Source of the DNA: Solimonas_A sp052035235
Lineage (GTDB): Bacteria; Pseudomonadota; Gammaproteobacteria; Nevskiales; Nevskiaceae
Direction of reading: 5' to 3'
NCBI GenBank assembly: GCA_052035235.1
Contig: JBPOHT010000031.1
Coordinates: 38,528 to 102,527 of the forward strand
Length of the DNA stretch: 64,000 nucleotides
The translations under genes were made by a program, and so were the position numbers. The notes beneath the pieces were generated by a model. That model saw nothing but the letters and a program-made list of their open reading frames with translations. It had not been told where the DNA came from and did not search any database. Below, one piece after another: positions 49,806 through 59,022 of the stretch. Position 1 is the first letter of the stretch. Each line of letters begins with the position of its first letter.

Positions 49806-50812
49806 ACCGCGACCGCACGAGGCCGGCCGCCTGGCGTGCGGCCGGTCCAGCGCTTGAAGGCGCGGATGAAGGCGGAAGGTTCCGAGAATCCGAGTCGCAA
49901 GGACACCTCGTCCACCGGCAGGCCCGCCGCCAGCCAGCCCTCCGCGAGCATGCCGCGCACCTCGTCGGCCAGATCGCGATAGGACGTGCCCTCGGCGTCC
50001 AGGCGGCGACGCAGGGTGCGCCCGGTGATGTGCAAGGCGGCCGCCAACTCCTCGATCTCCGGCATGCGGTCGTAGGAGTGCAGCAGGCGGTCGCGCACCT
50101 GTCCGGCAACACCGCCACGCTGGCGGCGGCGGTTGAGCAGCATGCGGCACTGCTCCTCGCAGAGCCGCTGCGTGAGGGCATTGGCCTGCGGCAGCGGCTG
50201 GTCGAGCAGGCCCGCGTCCACCACGATCAGGTTGGCGCTCGCACCGAACTCGGGTTCCACGCCCACAAGCTGGCGATACCGCTCGGCATGCGGCGGGCGA
50301 GGAAAGCGGAAGCTCAGGCGCCGCAGCTCAGGCGCTCGGCCCAGGACTTCGTGGGCCAGGGCAAAGGCGGCGCCGGCAACGCGCTCCATGATGAAGCTGC
50401 GCAGGTCCGCGGGCACCTGACGGTCATTGACCAGGATGCGCATCTCCACCGGATCGGACTCGGTGCTGACCTCGCAGTAGGCGTAGGCCAGGTCCAGGTA
50501 GCGCAGCATCAGCGACAGCGCCTCCCGCAGCGTGGCACTGCTGAGCATCGCGTAGCCCAGGATGCCGTGCGTGCTCAGGCGCAGGCGCAGGCCGGCCAGC
50601 AGGCCCAGGCCGGCAACGCCCGGCAGGTGCCGTTGGAGGTTGCGCATGACTTGCAACTCCTGCGCGGCATCGACCTCGGCATCCGCGTCAAACAGGTGTG
50701 CCGCGTCCAGACCGGTCTGTTCCAGGCACTGCAGGGGGCTCAGGCCATGCTCCACCCCGATCTGCACCAGCAGCTGCAGGCTGGCGGCGGCCCGGCGAAT
50801 TCCTGACTCCAT
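49790..50812 (-). CDS. AraC-family regulator, OruR/ArgR-like
   Basis: 340 aa. N-terminal arabinose-binding-like domain of the OruR type (GLSPLQCLEQTGLDAAHLFD, LSTHGILGYAMLSSATLREA) and C-terminal double HTH (PEIEELAAALHITGRTLRRR, LDAEGTSYRDLADEVRGMLA, VSLRLGFSEPSAFIRAFKRW, TGRTPG). Divergent from the GMC oxidoreductase gene, with a 127-bp shared intergenic region, so it probably controls it. Confidence 0.92.
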   Translation of the reverse strand: MESGIRRAAASLQLLVQIGVEHGLSPLQCLEQTGLDAAHLFDADAEVDAAQELQVMRNLQRHLPGVAGLGLLAGLRLRLSTHGILGYAMLSSATLREALSLMLRYLDLAYAYCEVSTESDPVEMRILVNDRQVPADLRSFIMERVAGAAFALAHEVLGRAPELRRLSFRFPRPPHAERYRQLVGVEPEFGASANLIVVDAGLLDQPLPQANALTQRLCEEQCRMLLNRRRQRGGVAGQVRDRLLHSYDRMPEIEELAAALHITGRTLRRRLDAEGTSYRDLADEVRGMLAEGWLAAGLPVDEVSLRLGFSEPSAFIRAFKRWTGRTPGGRPRAVAVQARS

Positions 50813-50939
50813 GCCCTGTCCGTTTCGGTCTATCGACTGTCCGGCGCGATCATAACAGCCGGGTGGCCGCAGCCTATAGTCTTACGCAGGACCTGCCGGC
50901 GAGACACGGCGGGCGTGGATCGAACGAGGAGAAGAACGC

Positions 50940-52625
50940 ATGCCGAGTACAGGGCAGGGCGAGGCCTACGACTACCTGATCGTCGGCGGCGGCTCCGCCG
51001 GCTGCGTGCTGGCCAACCGCCTGAGCGAAAGCGGGCAGTACCGCGTCTGCCTGCTGGAAGCAGGGCCGCGCGATCGCAACCCCTTCATCGCCATGCCCGG
51101 CGGGCTGCTGCCGCTGGTGAATGGGCAGTTCTGCAACTGGTCGTTCTGGAGCGAGCCCCAGCATCACCTCAATGGGCGCCGCCTCTACCAGCCGCGCGGC
51201 AAGACCCTGGGCGGCTCCAGCAGCATCAACGGCATGGTCTACACCCGCGGGCATCGGCGTGACTACGACCATTGGGCGGCGCTGGGCTGCGAGGGCTGGA
51301 GTTATGAAGAAGTGCTGCCGCATTTCATCCGCTCCGAGAACTACGAGCCCGACTGCGAAACGCGCGACCAGCCGTTCCACGGCAAGGGCGGCCTGCTGAA
51401 CATCGCCGCGCGGCGCTCCACCAACCCGCTGAGCCACACCTTCGTCGAGGCGGCGCAGCAGGCGGGCCACCGCCACAATCCCGATTTCAATGGCGCGGAT
51501 CAGGAAGGCGTAGGCCTCTACCATGTCTTCCAGAAGGACGGGCAGCGCTGCAGCAATGCACGCGCCTACCTGCGCCCCGTGGAATCGCGGCCGAATCTGA
51601 CCGTCTTGACCGGCGCGCATGCGACACGGGTATTACTGGAAGATGGCCGCGCCGTCGGCATCCGCTACCGGCAAGGCAAACAGGAACGGGAACTGCGCGC
51701 GCTGCGGGAAGTGATCCTGTCGGCCGGCGCCTTCCAGTCGCCGCAGTTGTTGCTGCTTTCCGGCGTGGGTCCCAAGCATGAACTCGAGCGCCATGGCATC
51801 GCCCTGCAGCACGAACTGCCCGGTGTCGGCGAGAACCTGCAGGACCACCTGGATGTATTCGTGGAGGTGAAGGCCAAGACCCGCGTCAGCTACTCCTTCC
51901 GTCCCACGCGCTGGTGGAGCCTGTTCATCGCCATGCTGCAGTACCTGTTCACGCGGCGTGGCGAGTACACCTCCAACATGGCCGAGGCCGGCGGTTTCTA
52001 CAAATCCCGCCCCGAAGAGACCATTCCCGACCTGCAGTGGCATCTGCTGCCTACGCCGAACGCCAAGCATGGCCTGGACCTGAGCGGGCCATTCCGCCGC
52101 TACGGCTACGCGGTGATGAACTACGACCTGCGGCCGCTCTCGCGTGGGCGCGTCAGGCTGCGCAGCGGGGACCCACTCGCGCCGCCGGTGATCGACCCGA
52201 ACTTCGCCTCGCATCCGCGCGACATCGATCGCCTGGTGGCCGGCGTGCGCGAGACACGCCGCGTGCTGGCACAGGCGGCCTTCGACGAGCATCGCGACGT
52301 GGAAGTGTCGCCGGGGCCGGAGCTGCAGAGCGACGAGGAACTACGCGAGTTCGTACGCCGCACCGCCGAGGTGGCCTACCACCCGGTGGGCACCTGCCGC
52401 ATGGGGCCGGCTGGCGATCCCATGGCCGTGGTCGATCCGCGCCTGCGGGTGCACGGCATTGCCGGGCTGCGCGTGGTGGACTGCTCGATCATGCCAACCG
52501 TGCCTGGCTGCAACACCAACGCACCCGCCACCATGGTCGGCGAGAAGGCCGCCGTCATGATCCTGGAGGATGCAGCGGGTAGGGTGCAGGCTAGCGCGGA
52601 GCCCGTAGAATTGGCGGCAGCCTAG
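50940..52625 (+). CDS. GMC-family FAD alcohol/choline dehydrogenase-like
   Basis: 561 aa. FAD-binding GGGSAGCVLANRL, GMC signature 1 PRGKTLGGSSSINGMVYTRG, signature 2 GAFQSPQLLLLSGVGP, and C-terminal YHPVGTCRMG plus CNTNAPATMVGEKAA (His/Asn catalytic pair). Oxidises a primary alcohol; the substrate cannot be named. GAGGAG precedes the ATG. The following nitroreductase ribosome-binding site overlaps its stop. Confidence 0.93.
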   Translation: MPSTGQGEAYDYLIVGGGSAGCVLANRLSESGQYRVCLLEAGPRDRNPFIAMPGGLLPLVNGQFCNWSFWSEPQHHLNGRRLYQPRGKTLGGSSSINGMVYTRGHRRDYDHWAALGCEGWSYEEVLPHFIRSENYEPDCETRDQPFHGKGGLLNIAARRSTNPLSHTFVEAAQQAGHRHNPDFNGADQEGVGLYHVFQKDGQRCSNARAYLRPVESRPNLTVLTGAHATRVLLEDGRAVGIRYRQGKQERELRALREVILSAGAFQSPQLLLLSGVGPKHELERHGIALQHELPGVGENLQDHLDVFVEVKAKTRVSYSFRPTRWWSLFIAMLQYLFTRRGEYTSNMAEAGGFYKSRPEETIPDLQWHLLPTPNAKHGLDLSGPFRRYGYAVMNYDLRPLSRGRVRLRSGDPLAPPVIDPNFASHPRDIDRLVAGVRETRRVLAQAAFDEHRDVEVSPGPELQSDEELREFVRRTAEVAYHPVGTCRMGPAGDPMAVVDPRLRVHGIAGLRVVDCSIMPTVPGCNTNAPATMVGEKAAVMILEDAAGRVQASAEPVELAAA

Positions 52626-52635
52626 GAGAATTACC

Positions 52636-53307
52636 ATCAAGGTTTCAGAAGCCCTGGCGACACGGATCAGCTGTCGCGCCTTCCTCGACACTCCGGTGCC
52701 GGAGGAGAAAGTCCGCGCGCTGCTCGACGCGGCGAAGCAGTCCGCGTCCGGCGGTAACCTGCAGCCCTGGCACGTCTACGTGCTCACCGGCGAGCCGCTG
52801 CGCGAGTTCGTGGCGCTGATGGAGAAGCGCTGGCAGTCCAATCCCGCAGGCGAGGGGAGCGAGTACGACATCTACCCGAAGAACCTCGGCGAGCCGTATC
52901 GCACGCGGCGTTTCGAGTGCGGCGAAGATCTCTACACCACGCTGGGAATCCCACGTGAGGACAAGCGCGCCCGCGTGATGCAGGTAATGCGCAACTTCCG
53001 CTTCTTCGACGCACCGGTGGGCCTGTTCTTCGCCATCGATCGCCAGATGGGCATCGACCAGTGGATGGATATCGGCATGTTCCAGCAGAGCATCATGCTG
53101 GCGGCACGCGAGCAGGGCCTGCATACCTGCCCGCAGGAGGCCTGGGCGATCTGGCACAAGACGGTGGCGGAGTTCGTCGGCATGCCGCCGGAGCTGATGC
53201 TCTGTTGCGGCATGGCACTGGGCTACATGGATGAGTCGGCCCCGGTGAACGGCCTGCGCACGCGCCGCGCCGGCCTGGACGATTTCGCCACGCTGCGCGG
53301 CTTCTGA
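52636..53307 (+). CDS. Nitroreductase-family flavoprotein with apparent ATC start
   Basis: 223 aa if read from ATC 52636. KVSEALATRISCRAFLDTPV holds the FMN-binding R-x-S-x-R-x-F, then SASGGNLQPWHVYVLTG and WMDIGMFQQSIMLAAREQGL, GMALGYMDE. The first ordinary start (GTG 52696) would delete the flavin-binding N-terminus, while AGGAGA (52624-52629) sits 6 nt before ATC. So ATC, or ATT 52630, is the likely initiator, unless the base is a sequencing error for ATG. Uses NAD(P)H to reduce nitro or enone compounds. Cotranscribed with the GMC gene. Confidence 0.82.
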   Translation: MKVSEALATRISCRAFLDTPVPEEKVRALLDAAKQSASGGNLQPWHVYVLTGEPLREFVALMEKRWQSNPAGEGSEYDIYPKNLGEPYRTRRFECGEDLYTTLGIPREDKRARVMQVMRNFRFFDAPVGLFFAIDRQMGIDQWMDIGMFQQSIMLAAREQGLHTCPQEAWAIWHKTVAEFVGMPPELMLCCGMALGYMDESAPVNGLRTRRAGLDDFATLRGF

Positions 53308-53321
53308 AGCGCCGACCAGAA

Positions 53322-53353
53322 ATGAAAAGGGGCGCCGAGGCGCCCCTTTTCAT
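53322..53353. terminator. Bidirectional terminator
   Basis: Perfect 15-bp inverted repeat ATGAAAAGGGGCGCC / GGCGCCCCTTTTCAT with A and T runs on both sides, between the convergent nitroreductase and EAL genes. Confidence 0.92.
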
Positions 53354-53368
53354 TCCCACCCCCAAAAC

Positions 53369-55066
53369 TCAATTGACCGTAGCCATCGCCTTCTCGGCGA
53401 TCTCCGGAGTCTGGCACCAGTTCATGAAATCCGGCAGCGGCAGCGCCGGGCTGAACAGGAAGCCCTGCATCATGTTGCAACCCAGCCCACGCAGCGTCTG
53501 CAGCTGCTCGCGGGTCTCGACACCCTCTGCTACCACCTCCAGGCCGAGATTCGCGGCCAGGCCCGTGGTCGCCTGGATGATCATTTCGTCCTTGCGGCTG
53601 CGATTGACGCGCGAGACGAAGCTGCGGTCGATCTTGATCTTGTCCAGCGGGAAGCGGTGCAGGTAGGCCAGCGACGAGTAGCCAGTGCCGAAGTCGTCCA
53701 CGGACAGGGTGATGCCCATGGACTTGAGGCTGCGCAGCACGCGCGCGCTGTGGGCCGGGTTGCCCATCATGGTGCTCTCGGTGAGCTCCAGTTCCAGGTC
53801 GGTGGGATCCGCGTCGATCTGCTCGATGATGTGCTGGATGGAATCCACCAGCCCAGGATCGTTGAGCTGGCGCGCCGACAGGTTCACCGCCAGCTTCACC
53901 GGCGCACCGCCGGACTGGCGCCAGCTCTTGGCGTCGGACAGCGCCTTGGCCAGGCACCAGCCACCCATGGCGCCGATGGCGCCGGTTTCCTCTGCCACCT
54001 GGATGAACTCGCCCGGCATCACCAGGCCGCGCGTGGGATGCTGCCAGCGCATCAGCGCCTCGGCGCAAACCACGCGGCCGCTGCTCACGTCCAACACCGG
54101 CTGGTAATGGACGCGCAATTCTTCACCTTGCACGGCACGGCGCAGCTGGCTGATCAGCGCGGTGCGGGAACGCACCTTCTCGGCGATCTGGCGGGTATAG
54201 AAATGAAACCCGCTGCCCGGGTTCTGACGCGCGTGGCTCAGCGCCGCCTGGGCGTTGGCGATGATCTCTTCGTAGTTGTCGCCGTCCTGCGGGCAGGTGA
54301 CGACGCCGACGTTGACCGTCATGTCGAGCTCCTGGTCGGCCAGCGTGAACGGCCGCGACAGCTCGCCGATCAGGGCACGCGTGCGCTGGTCCGCCAGCTC
54401 CACCAGGCGCGCGTTGTTGGGCAGTTGCGGCGAGACCACGGCGAACAGGGAGCCACCGACATAGAACAGGCGCCCGCTGTCTTCGGTGCAGGCGCGCACG
54501 CGGCGGGCCGCGATACGCAGGAATTCGTCTCCGGCAGCAGCACCCAGCATGTCGCTGATGGCCGTGAGCTGGTCCAGGCCGATATAGGTGACGACCAGTG
54601 CCTGGCCCTGGGCACGCAGCGTCGGTCCCTCGGCATTGAGCAGGGCTTCCAGGCGCGCGCGATTGGCGAGGCCCGTGAGAGAGTCATGGTGGGCGAGGTA
54701 GTCCCAGCGCTGCGCGCGGTCGCGGAACTCACCGAGCGCGGAGGCCACGGCACCGATCTCGTCGCCGCGATTTTCCGGCAGGGGCGTATCCCAGGAACCG
54801 CGGATCAGCCCTTCTGCACCCTGCACCAGTTCGTCCAGGGGACGCACGATCGACTGCACGAAGCCCAGAACCATCAGGGCGACCAGCGTCAGCAGGATGC
54901 CGGCAACGACCAGCACCGCGACCCCGGCGGGGCTGTCACCCACGCGCGCCTGCAGGGCGTGGACGGCGAGCGGGGCAAAGGCTGTCAGGGCGACGGTCAG
55001 CACCAGCAGCGTCAGCTTCCAGCGGACGGGCAGGTTACGGCTGGCTTTGGGCAGCAGATCGGTCAT
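53369..55066 (-). CDS. GGDEF-EAL protein, likely c-di-GMP phosphodiesterase
   Basis: 565 aa from ATG 55066 (an in-frame ATG at 55195 is possible). Two N-terminal helices, a HAMP-like segment (SIVRPLDELVQGAEGLIRGS), a degenerate GGDEF (signature GGSLF instead of GGDEF) and a complete EAL domain: CAEALMRW, NLSARQL, ELTESTMM, DDFGTGYSSLAYL, KIKIDRSFV, AEGVET. It should hydrolyse c-di-GMP and use the GGDEF as a regulatory or GTP-binding domain. Confidence 0.9.
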   Translation of the reverse strand: MTDLLPKASRNLPVRWKLTLLVLTVALTAFAPLAVHALQARVGDSPAGVAVLVVAGILLTLVALMVLGFVQSIVRPLDELVQGAEGLIRGSWDTPLPENRGDEIGAVASALGEFRDRAQRWDYLAHHDSLTGLANRARLEALLNAEGPTLRAQGQALVVTYIGLDQLTAISDMLGAAAGDEFLRIAARRVRACTEDSGRLFYVGGSLFAVVSPQLPNNARLVELADQRTRALIGELSRPFTLADQELDMTVNVGVVTCPQDGDNYEEIIANAQAALSHARQNPGSGFHFYTRQIAEKVRSRTALISQLRRAVQGEELRVHYQPVLDVSSGRVVCAEALMRWQHPTRGLVMPGEFIQVAEETGAIGAMGGWCLAKALSDAKSWRQSGGAPVKLAVNLSARQLNDPGLVDSIQHIIEQIDADPTDLELELTESTMMGNPAHSARVLRSLKSMGITLSVDDFGTGYSSLAYLHRFPLDKIKIDRSFVSRVNRSRKDEMIIQATTGLAANLGLEVVAEGVETREQLQTLRGLGCNMMQGFLFSPALPLPDFMNWCQTPEIAEKAMATVN

Positions 55067-55387
55067 CGACGGCTCGGGTTGAAGGCCGGGGCCTGTTGCG
55101 CAAGCAAATCCGGGACCGCTTCCTGGGCCAATACTGCCGCTGCTGACACGAAATCCCCCCCAATGACGCTCCGCGGCTGCGAAGGCGCGAGACACTGACT
55201 ATTCCGCTGCAGATTCCGGCTCGCCCGTAATCCATGGCTCACGCCATGTCGGCAAACGGCCAGGGTACGTACTGAACGGGCGCAACTATACAGGGCTGAA
55301 CTCTTTCCTGACGACTGAGTCAGCTAGTAACTTTCACTCCCCGTGACTTTTGTCCCGTTTGAGACAGCAAGGGGTCAAAGTATTATC

Positions 55388-55416
55388 TTGTCATGGTATC
55401 GTTATGAAAATATTAA
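55388..55416 (+). promoter_or_regulatory. Sigma-70-type promoter
   Basis: TTGTCA, 17-bp spacer, TATTAA in the 440-bp intergenic region, oriented toward the secreted protein at 55506. The rest of 55067-55505 shows no gene I can support. Confidence 0.65.
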
Positions 55417-55505
55417 TCTTTCTGGGTCACTTGTCCGGAGATTCATGACCTGGATCAGGCAAGATGCCCGGCCCGTCACCGCAAACTTGAGGAACCCCGA
55501 TCACC

Positions 55506-56231
55506 ATGAGCCTGCGCCCCATCCTCATCCTGCTCTCCCTGGGTTTTGCCGGCATGGTCCATGCGGGTGAGCGCCCGGCCGCCATCGGCACCTATGTGCA
55601 GGCGCTCGGCTCGGTGGAGGGCTCAAAGACCGCTATGTCTCTCGAACCCCTGATGGCGTCGGCCATCGCCGCCCAGGACGCGCTGATGGAGATACAGGGT
55701 TTCGGCGACCAGGCCTGGATCGAGACCCTGGACGATGCCGAGTACCAGAAGCTCCAGGCCGAGCTGCGCGGCTTCAAGCTCTCGCGGGGTTATGACGTCT
55801 ACGCCCAGCCGGATCCTGCTTTCCTGGATGCGCTGGCACAGAAGCAGGGCTTGCCCGCCGACCGCGACTTCTTCCGCCTCTACCGCGGCTACTGGAACCA
55901 GGACCTGCTGCCGGTCTATCTGGACATGGGCCAGCGGCCCACGCCCTGCGTGCGCTTCGGCGAGGGGGTGCTGCAGGAGCAATACGCCGGCTGGAGCGAG
56001 TACGTCCGCCGCTATCCGGACGCTTACCAGGACTTCACGCGCCAGACCCTGGCCGATCTCGAGGAGGCCGTGGGTCTCGGCGTCTGCACCTGCACCGATA
56101 CCGCCAGCGTGCAGCGCGAACTGGGCAGCTTCCTCAAGCGCTTTCCCCAGTCACCGGTGGCCGGCAAGGTCCGCAGCCGTTTGGTGGAGTTGAAGGAAAC
56201 GCCGGACCTGCGTCCGGTGCTGTGCCGCTGA
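55506..56231 (+). CDS. Secreted protein of unknown function
   Basis: 241 aa with signal peptide (VHA-GE). Mature part largely helical, with a single-domain look; Cys pairs near the end (GVCTCTDT, PVLCR). LYRGYWNQDLLPVYLDMGQR is its most distinctive segment. No family recognised. Preceded by a sigma-70-type promoter. Separated by 117 bp with a GGCTCG/CGAGCC hairpin from the MMPL gene, so could be cotranscribed. Confidence 0.75.
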   Translation: MSLRPILILLSLGFAGMVHAGERPAAIGTYVQALGSVEGSKTAMSLEPLMASAIAAQDALMEIQGFGDQAWIETLDDAEYQKLQAELRGFKLSRGYDVYAQPDPAFLDALAQKQGLPADRDFFRLYRGYWNQDLLPVYLDMGQRPTPCVRFGEGVLQEQYAGWSEYVRRYPDAYQDFTRQTLADLEEAVGLGVCTCTDTASVQRELGSFLKRFPQSPVAGKVRSRLVELKETPDLRPVLCR

Positions 56232-56348
56232 GCGTCGCTCCCCGGCGACGGCGTGGAGGGCAGGGCTCGTAGAGCGAGCCGCGTCGTGCCAACATGGGTC
56301 ACCCGGTCAGTGCCCGGGACCATACAACTATAAAGATGGGGAGAACAC

Positions 56349-58904
56349 ATGCACGACGCGCGTGGGCGCTTTTCGCAGCTCTTTATCCGCGTGACCGAAC
56401 CGATCGTATTCGGTCGCCGGGCACGCACCCTGGTAGTGCTGGGCTTGCTGACCCTGTTCATGGCCTGGCAGGCCCTGCACCTGCGGCCCGAGACCGGATT
56501 CGAGAAACAGCTGCCGCTGGGACACCCGTATATTCAGGTGTTCAAGCAGTACCAGCGTGAATTCGGCGGAGCCAACCTGGTGCTGTTCGCCGCGGTGCAG
56601 AAGAACGGCGACATCTACAACGCCGAATTCCTGCGGACCCTGCGTGGCCTGACCGACTCGGTGTTCTTCACCCGAGGCATGGACACGGCGCGCGTCAGCT
56701 CCATCTTCACGCCCGACGTGCGCTACATCGAGGTAGTGGAAGACGGTTTCGCCGGCGGCAATGTCGTGCCGGCCGAGTACGCACCGACGCCGGAGATGTT
56801 CGCCAAGATCCGCGCGAACGTGTCCAAGGCCAATGTCATCGGCCGCCTGGTCGCCAACGACCAGAACGGCGCCATGGTGTTCTCCGAGCTGCTGGAGCTG
56901 GACCCGATCAGCAAGCAGCCCCTGGACTACGTGCGCATGGCGCACAAGATCGAGGACATCCGCGGCCGCTTCATGCAGCCCAGGATGACCGAGTACCGTC
57001 TCAAGCATGACGTGGCGCCGTTCAAGGCCGGCGACCTGATCCGCCGCGGCTACAGCGAGCTGCGCTGGCCGCTGTGGATGGAAAGCTTCGATATCGACCA
57101 CACCGATGCCAATGGCCAGACGCTCACGCACGAGATTCCCGGCCGGGCGTTGTCGGCCACCGTGGTGACCAATCCGGACTACAACCCCAACGTCGATATC
57201 CACATCATCGGCTTCGCCAAGGTGGTGGGCGATATTTCCGACGCCACGCTGGAAGTGGTGGGCTTCTTCGGCCTGACGCTGCTGCTCACCTTGCTGTTGC
57301 TGTGGTGGTACTGCGGCTCGCTGCGCATCGCACTGATCCCGCTGTCTTGCTCCGTGCTCGCGGTGGTCTGGGAGCTGGGCTTCCTGCACCTGTTCGGCTA
57401 CGGTCTGGACCCTTTCGCGATCCTGGTGCCCTTCCTGGTGCTGGCCATCGGCGTGTCGCACGGCATCCAGATCACCAGCTTCTGGCTCTATGAAGTGGCC
57501 GACCACGGCCAGAACAGCTTCGAGGCCTCGCGCGCCACCTATCGCCGCCTGGTAATCCCCGGCATCTCCGCGGTGCTGACCAACGTGGTGGGCTTCGGCA
57601 CGATCCTGCTGGTGCCGATCGGCATCGTGCAGGAGATGGCCATCAACGCCATGTTTGGCCTGATCGCGATCATCATCTGCAAGAAGGTGTTGCTGCCTTG
57701 CCTGCTGTCCTACGCCCAGTTGCCGGACCCGGTACGTTTCCGCGAGCACCAGCGCCGTCGCGATGCCGCCTTCGCGCCCGCTTGGCGCGCCATCAGCGCC
57801 ATCACGCTCAAGCCCGTGGCGGCCACGGTGCTGGGCATCGCGGTGCTGGTCTACGCCTGGGCCGAGTGGGTGGGGCAGGGGCTGGAGATCGGCGAGCTGC
57901 ATGACGGCGTGCCCGAGCTGCGCCCCGATTCGCGCTACAACAAGGACACCGCCGCCATCGTGCGCGAGTTCTCCATCGGCGTGGACGTGCTGAAGGTAGT
58001 TGCCGAGTCGCCGAAGGACGGCTGCATCGACAAGCGCGTCATGACCACCATCGACGACTTCGCCTGGCGCATGCAGAACACGCCGGGCGTGCAGTCCACG
58101 CTGTCGCTGCCTCAGATGTCGCGCCTGGTGTTCGAGGCCTTCAACGAAAGCAATCCGAAGTGGCGTGCGCTGCCGCGCAATGCCGACGGTTTCGTCATCA
58201 CGCTGCAGCCGATCCCGCCGTCCACCGGACTGCTCAACAACGACTGCTCCGCGATCCCGGTGCTGGTATTCACGGCCGACCACAAGGCCAACACCATCGA
58301 CGGCATCATCGCGGCGGTAAAGCAGTTCGAGGAAGAGCAGGGCGCCGACTCGCCGGTGAAGCTGAAGCTGGCCACCGGCAACGTCGGTGTGATGGCCGCG
58401 GCCAACGACGTCATCAAGGAGACCGAGCGGCCGATCCTGCTGTGGGTGTACCTGGGTATCGGCATCTGCGTGTTCCTGTCGTTCCGCAGTTTTGCCGGCC
58501 TGATCTGCGTGCTGGTGCCACTGGCACTGGTCTCGGTGTTGTCCTACGCGGTGATGGTGTTCCTGCAGATCGGTGTCAAGGTGTCGACGCTGCCGGTAGC
58601 CGCCTTCGCCGCCGGCATCGGTGTGGACTACGGCATCTACATCTTCAGCGTGCTCGAGGAGTGCGTGAACAAGGGCATGACGCTGCGCAAGGCCTACGAG
58701 CAGACGCTACACCAGACCGGCAAGGCGGTGCTGTTCACGGCGCTGGCGCTGGCGGCCAGTGTCTGCACCTGGCTGCTGTCGGGCCTGCAGTTCCAGGTGG
58801 ATATGGGCATCCTGCTGACCATCATGTTCCTGGCCAACGCGGTGGCCGCGGTGCTGCTGCTGCCGGCCTTTGCGGCCTTTTTGCTCAAGCCGCGAAAGGA
58901 CTAA
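56349..58904 (+). CDS. MMPL/RND-superfamily exporter
   Basis: 851 aa, two six-helix halves with SSD-like bundles: first half VSHGIQITSFWLYEVADHGQ, second half AAFAAGIGVDYGIYIFSVLE (GxxxDY). N-terminal HLRPETGFEKQLPLGHPYIQ, as in outer-membrane lipid/hydrophobe exporters of gammaproteobacteria. No HME metal signature, so the substrate is likely lipid or hydrocarbon. GGGGAG precedes the ATG; a terminator follows. Confidence 0.88.
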   Translation: MHDARGRFSQLFIRVTEPIVFGRRARTLVVLGLLTLFMAWQALHLRPETGFEKQLPLGHPYIQVFKQYQREFGGANLVLFAAVQKNGDIYNAEFLRTLRGLTDSVFFTRGMDTARVSSIFTPDVRYIEVVEDGFAGGNVVPAEYAPTPEMFAKIRANVSKANVIGRLVANDQNGAMVFSELLELDPISKQPLDYVRMAHKIEDIRGRFMQPRMTEYRLKHDVAPFKAGDLIRRGYSELRWPLWMESFDIDHTDANGQTLTHEIPGRALSATVVTNPDYNPNVDIHIIGFAKVVGDISDATLEVVGFFGLTLLLTLLLLWWYCGSLRIALIPLSCSVLAVVWELGFLHLFGYGLDPFAILVPFLVLAIGVSHGIQITSFWLYEVADHGQNSFEASRATYRRLVIPGISAVLTNVVGFGTILLVPIGIVQEMAINAMFGLIAIIICKKVLLPCLLSYAQLPDPVRFREHQRRRDAAFAPAWRAISAITLKPVAATVLGIAVLVYAWAEWVGQGLEIGELHDGVPELRPDSRYNKDTAAIVREFSIGVDVLKVVAESPKDGCIDKRVMTTIDDFAWRMQNTPGVQSTLSLPQMSRLVFEAFNESNPKWRALPRNADGFVITLQPIPPSTGLLNNDCSAIPVLVFTADHKANTIDGIIAAVKQFEEEQGADSPVKLKLATGNVGVMAAANDVIKETERPILLWVYLGIGICVFLSFRSFAGLICVLVPLALVSVLSYAVMVFLQIGVKVSTLPVAAFAAGIGVDYGIYIFSVLEECVNKGMTLRKAYEQTLHQTGKAVLFTALALAASVCTWLLSGLQFQVDMGILLTIMFLANAVAAVLLLPAFAAFLLKPRKD

Positions 58905-58923
58905 CGAAGAGGGCTTCACCGCC

Positions 58924-58955
58924 AAACCGTCTCCAGAAATGCCTGGAGACGGTTT
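58924..58955 (+). terminator. Rho-independent terminator
   Basis: AAACCGTCTCCAG / CTGGAGACGGTTT, 13-bp perfect stem with a short loop and T run, after the MMPL gene. Confidence 0.92.
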
Positions 58956-59022
58956 TGTAAAGTCTGTCCGTGATCGGCTTGCGGCGTTAGGATGCCGCCG
59001 TTCGATGAGCGGAGCCATTCCG

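Noticed and set aside
53657..55198. 513-residue open frame antisense to the EAL gene
   Set aside because: High-GC shadow; Gln/His/Gly-rich with no domain.
55343..55570. 75-residue open frame in the intergenic region
   Set aside because: Covers a sigma-70-type promoter and the start of the next gene; no ribosome-binding site.
56328..58283. 651-residue antisense frame over the MMPL gene
   Set aside because: Shadow of a strong gene; composition typical of antisense reading.
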